Part shown: positions 34,853-44,200 of the stretch, piece after piece
Position numbering within the stretch: the stretch's first letter is position 1
Layout: each line of letters starts with the position of its first letter
Source of the DNA: an uncultured Clostridia bacterium
GTDB lineage: Bacteria; Bacillota; Clostridia; TANB77; CAG-508
Length of the DNA stretch: 62,011 bases
Assembly: GCA_934140005.1 (NCBI GenBank)
Contig: CAKPBB010000009.1
Span: 1-62,011 of the forward strand
Direction: 5' to 3'
Position numbers and translations under genes: made by a program
Notes under the pieces: model-generated
What the model was told of the DNA's origin: nothing
The model's database searches: none
Seen by the model: the letters and a program-made list of their open reading frames with translations, nothing else

Positions 34853-34885
34853 CGAGTTTCTGCGTAAAATCAGAAATTCGTTTTT
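34853..34885 (+). terminator. terminator after leuS
   Basis: CGAGTTTCTG (34853-34862) pairs with CAGAAATTCG (34871-34880), with one wobble, followed by five T. Confidence 0.8.
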
Positions 34886-34923
34886 CTTTTACATAAACTC
34901 TAAAAAATTTATATTTTTTTACA

Positions 34924-34952
34924 TTTACAATAAAAATTGTATATGTTATAAT
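34924..34952 (+). promoter_or_regulatory. sigma-A promoter of the Ig-like/GGDEF operon
   Basis: TTTACA (34924-34929), 17-base spacer, TATAAT (34947-34952). Confidence 0.7.
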
Positions 34953-34984
34953 CAATTTTGAAATAAAGTAGGAGAGGTGGTAAA

Positions 34985-36310
34985 ATGAACCAAATATTAG
35001 ACTATAACCCAAATAAAGGAAATAAAAGTTCGTCTGGTTCAGATAAAATAATTAGAGTTTTTGCAATAATTTTAATAATATTCGCACTATGTTTAGTTGC
35101 AAGTGGTGTATATAGAATGTATATAAGAAATCAAGAAAATAATTCTAATACAAATACAATACAAACAGAAAAAGCACAAATATATGTAGATAAATTAGAT
35201 AATTCAGTTAATATTTCTGTAGTACATACAAAAGCTATTGAAAAATTAATATATAGTTGGAATGATGGAACAGAAACTGTTGTTAAAGGAACAGGAGAAA
35301 AAACATTAGAAAAAGAAATTCAAATACCAGCTGGAACTAATGTATTACATATAAAAGTAACAGACGTAGATGGAAATGAAACAACTTACGAAGAAGAAAT
35401 TGTTGCAGAAAATGGAACTGATATATTAAACCCAGTAATTACATTAAGCGTAACAGAACAAAGAAAATTGAAAATAAGTGTAACTGATGAAACAGCATTA
35501 GATTTTGTTACATATCGCTGGGATACAGAAGAAGAAATAAAAGTAGAACCAACAGAAGAAGATAAAAAGAAAATAGAAATAGAAATAGATATATTAAAAG
35601 GAACACATGATATAACTATTATAGCAGTTGATAGTAGCAATAATACAACAACAGAAACAAAGAGTTATACAGGATTAACAAAACCAGAAATCAAATTAAC
35701 TTTATCAGCAGATAAAACAAAAGTTAGTATAGATATTACTCATGAGAATGGAATAAAAGGAATAACAGGTTCTTTGAATGGTCAAGACTTTAATGTAGAT
35801 GGTATTGAACAAGATACAAAAAATGCAAACTTTGAGTTGAATTTAGTGGAAGGTACTAACCATATTAAAGTAGTAGCTTCAAGTGTTGATGGAACAGAAG
35901 CAACAGCAGAACAAGAATTTACTTATGGAGTTGAAGGAACAAATATCATTAATAATAATACAGTAACTGACACAAATACTGTAAATAATACTAATACAAC
36001 GAACACAAATACAACAAATAGTACAGGAAATAATGTAAGTGATAATTCAACATCTAACAAACCAAGAGTTACTGTAGAACAAAAGGCAGATAATAACAAA
36101 AAAGTATATGTTGAAATAGCTTATGATAAAGGCGTACAATCAGCAACTTTACAATTTAATGGACAAAATTATGATATTAATGTTGGTGATAATATGACAG
36201 ATGGAAATTTTGAATTAGATTTAGTAGCAGGTGAAAATAAAATTACATTAACAGTAGTTGGAAAAGATGGTGCTACTCAAGTAGTAGAAAAAACATTTAC
36301 AGTACAATAG
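34985..36310 (+). CDS. membrane-anchored protein with Ig-like repeats
   Basis: A 441-residue protein with a short cytoplasmic N-terminus, a membrane helix at about residues 22-44, and a long exported part. The exported part is a series of about four Ig-like beta domains of roughly 80 residues, each with a pattern such as NVLHIKVTDVDGNETTYEE, NHIKVVASSVDGTEATAEQ or ENKITLTVVGKDGATQVVE. A Thr/Asn-rich linker at about 320-355 separates the last repeat. No catalytic motif is visible. The receiver-GGDEF gene follows after 17 bases, so the two are one operon. A surface sensor or structural role is possible. SD AGGAGAGG precedes the ATG. Confidence 0.75.
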   Translation: MNQILDYNPNKGNKSSSGSDKIIRVFAIILIIFALCLVASGVYRMYIRNQENNSNTNTIQTEKAQIYVDKLDNSVNISVVHTKAIEKLIYSWNDGTETVVKGTGEKTLEKEIQIPAGTNVLHIKVTDVDGNETTYEEEIVAENGTDILNPVITLSVTEQRKLKISVTDETALDFVTYRWDTEEEIKVEPTEEDKKKIEIEIDILKGTHDITIIAVDSSNNTTTETKSYTGLTKPEIKLTLSADKTKVSIDITHENGIKGITGSLNGQDFNVDGIEQDTKNANFELNLVEGTNHIKVVASSVDGTEATAEQEFTYGVEGTNIINNNTVTDTNTVNNTNTTNTNTTNSTGNNVSDNSTSNKPRVTVEQKADNNKKVYVEIAYDKGVQSATLQFNGQNYDINVGDNMTDGNFELDLVAGENKITLTVVGKDGATQVVEKTFTVQ

Positions 36311-36327
36311 ATAAATAGGAGATAGGT

Positions 36328-37254
36328 ATGGTACAAGAAGTATATATAATTGATGACAAAAAAGAATTAATAGAAAATCTAAAAGAAGAGTTTAAAGAAG
36401 ATTCAGAATATCAATTTAAAACAGTTGGAACTGATAATTTAGAAGAAGCTTTACGTAATATACCATCTCTTATTATAATTGATGAAGATACGGCTCAAAT
36501 GGAAATATTAGAACTTTGTAAAAAAATTAGAGCAGATGAAGATAATAGTATTACACCAATAGTGGTTATAACTTCAAATCAAGATAGAGCTCATAGAATA
36601 GACGTTTTAAAAACGCATGTAGAATATTATATAAAAAAACCAATTGATAATGAGTATTTATATTATACTATAAAAAATATAACTTCTTTAATGTATATTA
36701 ATAGAAGGGTAAGTCCACTTACTGGTTTACCAGGAAATGTTCAAATCCAAGCTGAAATGAAAAAAAGATTGCTAAATAAAGAAATTTTTGCAATGATGTA
36801 TTTTGATTTAGATAACTTTAAAGCCTATAATGATGTATATGGATTTGCAAATGGTGATGAAATTATTAAATTTACAGCAAAAGTTATATCAAAACATGTA
36901 CATAATATTGGTGGCGGAAATAATTTTATAGGCCATATTGGTGGAGATGACTTTGTTGCAATAGTAGAGGAAACTGATTATGATAAAGTTTGTCAAGATA
37001 TAATAGCTGAATTTGATAGTGAAGCTGTAAATTTCTATAATGAAGAAGATGTAGAAAGAGGATATGTTGAAGTAGCAAATAGAAGGGGAATAATAGAGCA
37101 ATTTCCTTTAACATCAATATCAATAGGTGTTGTTGAAGTTGATAACAAAACAATTAAAACTGCTTTACAAATTGGTGAAATTGCTGCTCAAGTAAAACAT
37201 ATGGCTAAAACAGTAATGGGAAGTACATATGTAATAAATAAAAGAAAATTTTAA
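36328..37254 (+). CDS. response regulator with diguanylate cyclase-type (GGDEF) output
   Basis: A 308-residue cytoplasmic protein. The receiver domain (about 1-120) has the acidic pair D9-D10, phospho-acceptor D52 in LIIIDED, and the lysine in YIKKP (103-104). The GGDEF domain (about 130-300) has DLDNFKAYND and a signature reading GGDDF in place of GGDEF, so the glutamate that helps bind metal and activate the nucleotide is Asp. Diguanylate cyclases make c-di-GMP; with this change the activity is uncertain. It shares an operon with the upstream Ig-like membrane protein. No adjacent histidine kinase gene is present. Confidence 0.85.
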   Translation: MVQEVYIIDDKKELIENLKEEFKEDSEYQFKTVGTDNLEEALRNIPSLIIIDEDTAQMEILELCKKIRADEDNSITPIVVITSNQDRAHRIDVLKTHVEYYIKKPIDNEYLYYTIKNITSLMYINRRVSPLTGLPGNVQIQAEMKKRLLNKEIFAMMYFDLDNFKAYNDVYGFANGDEIIKFTAKVISKHVHNIGGGNNFIGHIGGDDFVAIVEETDYDKVCQDIIAEFDSEAVNFYNEEDVERGYVEVANRRGIIEQFPLTSISIGVVEVDNKTIKTALQIGEIAAQVKHMAKTVMGSTYVINKRKF

Positions 37255-37265
37255 AATATATAAAA

Positions 37266-37304
37266 CCCAAATTATTATGAATGATTAATAATTTGGGCCT
37301 TTTT
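37266..37304. terminator. bidirectional terminator between convergent genes
   Basis: CCCAAATTATTA (37266-37277) pairs with TAATAATTTGGG (37286-37297), followed by T on the + strand. Confidence 0.85.
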
Positions 37305-38016
37305 ATTTATTATCAAAATAATCCATTATTCCACAATATATTCCCCAGGCTATTTTATCTTGATAATCATTTTGAGTCAAAAGATTAGCTTCAGTTGGAT
37401 TAGAAAGAAAGCCACATTCTACGATTACTGTTGGAATCTCTAAATTTTCAATAATATATTTTCCACTAATAGTTTGAGGAACACGTTTATTTTCAATTTG
37501 AATACTTTGATTCAAATTCTCCTGTATATAATTGCTTAATTTTTTTCCTTCTTCTGAGTTTTTTTTATAAAAAGTTTGCCAACCATAATATTGATTTTGA
37601 GGTATTTTGTTTAAATGAATTGAAATGAATATATCACTATCACTTGAATTGCCGATTTTTACTCTATTTTTCATATCACTTACTTTCATTTCTCTTAAAG
37701 TTTTGCTGTCAATATCATATATTCCATTTTCATCTGAGCGAGTTAAAATAACAGTACAATTGCTAACTTCTAATAATTTTTGTACTTTAAGAGCGATTTT
37801 TAAGTTTATTCTTGCTTCTGTAAGGCCATTTTCATTTTGAGCACCTTCATCTGGTATGCCATGTCCAGCATCAATAGTAACAGTATGTGAACTAACTGGT
37901 ATTGATGAAGTATTTATTGTATCATCATTTGATTTATTTAAAATTGTTGAAAAGAATATTGAAAGTATAATGGAAACCTCAATAAATATTAATCTTTTTT
38001 TATTAATTACAATCAT
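37303..38016 (-). CDS. N-acetylmuramoyl-L-alanine amidase (CwlD-like, Amidase_3)
   Basis: Zinc amidase that cleaves the bond between muramic acid and the peptide stem of peptidoglycan. The 237-residue protein has an N-terminal membrane segment (about residues 7-25), then the Amidase_3 domain: VTIDAGHGIPDEGA with the first zinc His, NENGLTEARIN with the Glu ligand, FISIHLN with the second His, and VIVECGFLSN with the catalytic Glu. This layout matches CwlD, which makes muramic lactam in the spore cortex, but that specific role is an inference. The start at 38016 follows GGAGGA on the minus strand; a reading from 38031 has no SD. Confidence 0.87.
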   Translation of the reverse strand: MIVINKKRLIFIEVSIILSIFFSTILNKSNDDTINTSSIPVSSHTVTIDAGHGIPDEGAQNENGLTEARINLKIALKVQKLLEVSNCTVILTRSDENGIYDIDSKTLREMKVSDMKNRVKIGNSSDSDIFISIHLNKIPQNQYYGWQTFYKKNSEEGKKLSNYIQENLNQSIQIENKRVPQTISGKYIIENLEIPTVIVECGFLSNPTEANLLTQNDYQDKIAWGIYCGIMDYFDNK

Positions 38017-38202
38017 AAATTCCTCCATCATTCAATCTTTATAATAATATATGAAATTGCTGAAATAAAATTCGAAAAAATTTTATTAAAAGAATAAATT
38101 TTGAAAAAAATGTAGAAAATATTTCTAGCAAAACAAAAAGAGATTAGTTTGAAATTTTTTATAACTAAGTCTGCCTCTAATATAAGGAATGAAAGGATTT
38201 TT

Positions 38203-41200
38203 ATGAAAGATTATAAAGAATTAAATATTTCAGGAACTTTATTGGATAATGTACAATTAGAAAAATATATGGAAAAGATAGCATCTGAACATAATATTTG
38301 TAATTGTAGTGATTCGAAAACTTACCCATTACAGACTTTGAAAAATAAGTATCATATAATATTAGAAACTTATAATTTGCTTTCTAGACATATAAAATTG
38401 GGAATAAAAATTCATTCTGCTGGTGAATGGATATTAGATAATTTTTATATAATAGAAGAAAATGTGAAGGCAATTCAAAAAGAATTAACACTAAAAAAAT
38501 ATAAAGAAATGCCAGGAATTTCAAATGGAAAATATAAAGGCTTTTCGAGAACATATGTGCTTGCTTCTGAAATAGTAGCATTTACAGATTGTAAAATTGA
38601 TGCTGATAATGTAAATTTTTGTTTAAAAGCATATCAAAAGAAAAAGTTATTAAGTATGCAAGAAATCTGGGATTTAAGCATATTTTTAAAACTAGCATTA
38701 GTTTCACAAATTAGTGAAATGTGTGAAAAAATATACTTATCACAAATGCAAAAATTAAAAGTTGAAAATATAATTAAGAAAGTAATAGAAAAACAAGAAA
38801 ATAATGAATATAAAATTGGATATAAGATACAAGTCAATGATTCTGAACCTAAATATCCATTTATAGAATATATGTCATATAAATTGAAGGAGTATGGAAA
38901 AGAAGCTATTGAATATCAAAAAATCTTGGAAAAAGAAGTAGCAAAACTTGGTATGACTGTTTCAGAAGTAATTCAAAAGGAACATTTTCAAATTGCAAAT
39001 ATAAAAATAACAATTGGAAATGGGATAAAAAGTTTAAAAGAAATAGGTCATATAAATTTTGGTGAGTTATTTACTTTTACTAATGCAACTGAAGAAATTT
39101 TAAATCTTGATCCTGCAAAAGTCTATCCAAATATGGACGAAGAAAGTAAAAATTATTATAGAGAAAAAATATCTAAGATATCTAAAAAAAGCAAAATATC
39201 TGAAGTTTATATATCTGAAAAAATAATAGAATTAGCAAAAAGATATGCTGATAAAGTGGAACTAGAAGAAAAAAGAAAGTCACATATAGGATATTATTTA
39301 ATTGATAAAGGAATATACGAATTAAAAGATAAACTAGAAATAAAACAGGAAAAGAACAATATAAATACAACAAATCTTTATATTGCATCATTAATTTTTA
39401 TACCAATTTATTTTTGTTTTTGTTTGGGTATAATTGCATATAGTAGATACAAAGATTTTTGGATGGCATTAATTTTATCTGTTGCTTTATATATTCCAAT
39501 AACAGAAATATTTACTAAATTTTTAAATTATGTATTAAGTAAATGTAAAAAGCCAGAAATATTTCCCAAAATGAATTATGAAGATGGATTACCTAAAGAA
39601 GCTGCTACCTTTGTAGTAATTCCAACAATATTAAAAAGTAAAGAAAAAGTAGCAGAGATGCTAAAAAAACTGGAAGTATATTATTTAGCTAATAAATTAG
39701 AAAATGTATATTTTGCATTACTTGGAGATTGTTCAGAAGAAAAAACGCAGAATATGTTTTTTGATGAAGAAATTATTCGAGAAGGTGAAAGAATTGTAAA
39801 TCAATTGAATGAAAAATATCAAACAAATACTTTTTCAAGATTTCATTTTTTATACAGAAATAGAGTATGGAATGATAGTGAAAAATCATATATAGGCTGG
39901 GAAAGAAAAAGAGGCTTATTAGTTACTTTTAATGAATATATACTTAGAAAAAAAGAAAATAATTTTGCAATAAATACTATAGAAAATGAGAAAGAGAAAT
40001 TGCCTGATATAAAATATATAATTACATTAGATAGTGATACAAATTTGATAATGGATTCAGTTTCAAAATTAGTTGGGGCAATGGACCATATATTAAATCA
40101 ACCAATTATTAAAAAACAAAAAGTAGTTAAAGGATATGGAATTATGCAACCAAGGATAGGATTGGACTTGGAAATTGCACAAAAAACTTATTTTGTAGAA
40201 TTATTTAGCATGCAAGGTGGAATTGATTTATACTCAAATGCTATATCAGATATATATCAAGATTATTTTAAAGAAGGTATATTTACAGGAAAAGGAATTT
40301 ATAATTTAAAAGTTTATGATCAAATTCTAAAAGATGAAATTCCTGAAAATACAGTATTAAGTCATGATTTATTAGAAGGTAATTATTTGAGATGTGGTTT
40401 GCTTACAGATGTTACTTTGATGGATGGTTATCCACTTAAATATATTCCATATATAAAAAGAAATCACAGATGGGTTAGAGGAGATTGGCAAATTTTTAAA
40501 TGGCTTTTTAATGATAAACTAAATGAAATATCTAAATTTAAAATATATGATAATCTAAGAAGAAGTTTGGTAAATATAGTTGCTTTTATATTAATTGTAA
40601 TTGGCAGTATATGTTTAAAAGAAAAAATGTTGAGTAATATTCTAATTTGGGTTTCTGTTATTTCTTTAATTATTTCGTATTGCTTAGATATATTAAATAT
40701 TATAGTCTTTAAAGAAAGTTATATTGAAGGAGAAATTTATGCTGACAAGAAGTTTTCAAAAGATATAGGAAATTCTAAAAAAAGTATAATTAGATTCATA
40801 TTACAAATTGCATTTTTACCATATGAGGCTTATGAGAATTTTGATGCAATTATACGTAGCATATATAGAATGAAGAAGAAAAATAAACTTTTGGAATGGG
40901 TAACTGCAGAAGACGGTGAAAAACAAAGTAAAAGTGATTTGAAATCTATTTATAAAGAAATGTTTATAAATGTAGTATTTGGTGTGATTTTTTTATTTAG
41001 TAAATATACATGCATTTTTGCTATTTTGTGGTTATTAGGACCAGCAATAGCTTGGTATATTAGTTTGAGTCGAGAAACGAAAAGAAAGATATCTTATGAA
41101 AATGAGAAATATTTAATAGATGTAGCAAAAAGAACATGGAGTTTTTTTGAAAATTATATAACACCTGAAAATCATTATTTAATGGTTGATAATTATCAAG

Positions 41201-44200
41201 AAGATAGAGAAAAATTAATTGTTAATAGGACTTCTTCAACTAATATAGGTTTGTCAATTATTGCTGTAATATCAGCATATGATTTGAAATTTATATCATT
41301 TAAGCAAGCTGAAAATTATATAGAAAATATAATAGGGACTATAAACAATCTAGCAAAATGGAATGGACATTTATATAATTGGTATGATACAAAAACTTTA
41401 GCACCATTAATTCCAAGATATATTTCTACAGTAGATAGTGGAAATTATGTTGGATATTTGTATATATTAAAAGAATTTTTAATTGAAAACAAAGAAAAAG
41501 GAGAATTTGACTTTTTAATAAAAAATGTTGAAAATCTTATAAATGATGTGGATTTTTCAGTTTTGTATAGTAAAGAAAATAGATTATTTTCAATTGGTTT
41601 TAATTTAGAGGAAAATAAATTAACAGATTCATACTATGATTTTCTTGCTTCAGAGGCTAGACAAGCAAGTTTAATTGCAATTGCTAAAAAAGATGTTCCA
41701 AGTAAACACTGGAGTTCTTTAAGTAGAACTTTAACTAGCTTAAAAGGATATAAGGGATTAATTTCTTGGTCTGGTACTGCTTTTGAGTATTTAATGCCAA
41801 ACATAAATTTAAAAAATTATCAAGGTAGCTTAATAGATGAATCTAGTAAATTTGCTGTTATGTGTCAAATTGAATATGCTAAGAAATTAAATGTACCTTG
41901 GGGAATATCTGAATCAGCATATAGTTTAAAGGATTTATATAATAATTATCAGTATAAAGCTTTTGGAATACCATGGCTTGGTTTAAAAAGAGGTTTGGAA
42001 AATGACATTGTAATATCACCATATAGTACTTTTTTAGCATTAGATGAAGCAAATGAATTGGCAATAAAAAATGCAAAAGAATTAGAAAAAATAGGAGCTT
42101 ATCAAGAATTTGGGTTTTATGAATCAGTTGATTTTACGAAAAGCAGAATGAAGAAAAATCAAAAATACGAATTAGTAAAAACATATATGGCACATCATCA
42201 AGCTTTGATTTTATTGTCAATAAATAATTATTTAAATGATGAAATATTGAAAAAAAGATTTAATAAAAATGCTGAAATAGAAGCAGTAGATATATTACTT
42301 CAAGAAAGAATGCCAATAAATATGATTTTAACTAAGGAATATAAGGAGAAAATTGCAAATGTAAAATTTATAAATGAAAGTGCATATAGTGAAAGAATTA
42401 TTCAAAGACATCATCAAATATACAGAAATTTAGGAGTTATAGCTAATGAAAATTATAGAGTAATAATGGATGATTTAGGAAATAGTTGGAGTGAGTTTAA
42501 AGAAAATTTAGTTTATAAGTATAAATCAACAGATGAAGGAAAACAAGGAGTATTTTTTTATGTGAAGAATGTAAAGAATAAGAATATAATTGATGTTTAT
42601 AAAGATTCAAATGTAATTTTTGCTCCTGATAAAATTTCGTATGTTAAAAATGAAGGAAAATTAAAACTTTCTACTAGCGTAATACTAGATCCAAATAAGG
42701 CGTTAGAAATTAGAAAAATTGAAATAGAAAATATAGGAAGTACAGAAGAAATATATGAATTGGTATCAGAATTTGAACCAATATTGAGCAAAAAGATGCA
42801 AGAGTATTCTCACCCAGCCTTTAATAAATTGTTTTTACAAATAGAAAAAAGTGGAGAAGTATTTTATATAACTAGAAGAAATCGTTTGGGTGAAGAAGAT
42901 ATGTGTTTAGGGACTACTTTATACACAGATAATGAACAAATTGTGGATACAGAATACGAAATAGACAAAGAGAAATATTATGGAAGAGACAATATTGATA
43001 TACCAGATATGCTAAGGGAAAGTAAGAAATTTTCAAATGAAATGAAAGAAGTAACAGATTTAATTTTAGCAATTAAAAAAACTTTTAAAATATTACCTGG
43101 TGAAAAAGTAGAATTTTCAATGTTACTTATGTCATCATTTAATAAAGATTATTTAAAAGAGGAAATGAAAAAATTGCTATCTACTCAGGAAATTTATAGA
43201 ATAATTGATGTAGCAAAGGTAAGAAGTGATGAAGAACTTCAATTCTTACAAATAAAAAGGAAGGAATTGGCACTTTACCAAAAAATGCTTGATTATATTT
43301 TCTTATCTGCACCAAACTATAAAATGTCGCAAGGAAAGAAACACAAAAAAGATTATTTATGGAGATATGGAATTTCTGGCGACAATCCTATAATTTCTGT
43401 AAAATTAAGAAAGATGGAAGAAGTAAATGGATTAAAGCAAATATTAAAAGCATATGAGTATTTTAGAGCAAAATCAATTTTAATAGATTTAATTATTATT
43501 GATGAAGAAGAAAATATATATGAAAAGTATGTACTAAATAGTATTGATGAACTAATTTCAGAAAAACAGATGCAATATTTAAGAAATATAAAAGGTGGAA
43601 TTTTTGTTTTAGAAAGTAGTGAAAAAAATAAACAAGAGTTAGAAACTATTATTTTAAAATCAAAATTAATAATTGATTTAGGAAAAACAGATTTAGAAAG
43701 TTATATAGAAAAAATCGGAAATAGAAGAGAAAAAAGTTATAAAAAATTAAAAAATATCAGTTTAACAAATAATACAACAGAGATTCTACCTTTGAAAAAG
43801 GAAGACTTGCTATATTTTAACGGATATGGTGGTTTTACTTTAGATGGTAAAGAGTATCATATTTATACAAATAAGCAAAATAGAACTCCTTTTGTATGGT
43901 CTCATATATTAGCAAATAAATTTTTTGGTACTTTGCTTACAGATAACTTTAGTGGATATACTTGGAGCAAAAACAGCAGATTAAATAGACTTACAGCTTG
44001 GGGGAATAAACCTATATCTAATCTACCACCAGAAATATGGTATGTTGTAGAAGATAATAATGTATGGACAGTAAACAGTGGAGTTATACCAAATGAAAAT
44101 TATTATTATATTAACTATGGTTTTGGTTATGCTGAATTTAAAAATACTAATAATGAATTAGTACAAGAAATTAAGACTTTTATACCACAAAATGAAAGTT

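Noticed and set aside
35941..36060. Thr/Asn codon repeats in the Ig-like protein as a tandem repeat or CRISPR-like array
   Set aside because: The ACA/AAT/ACT repeats are an in-frame linker in the protein; no repeat-spacer structure is present.
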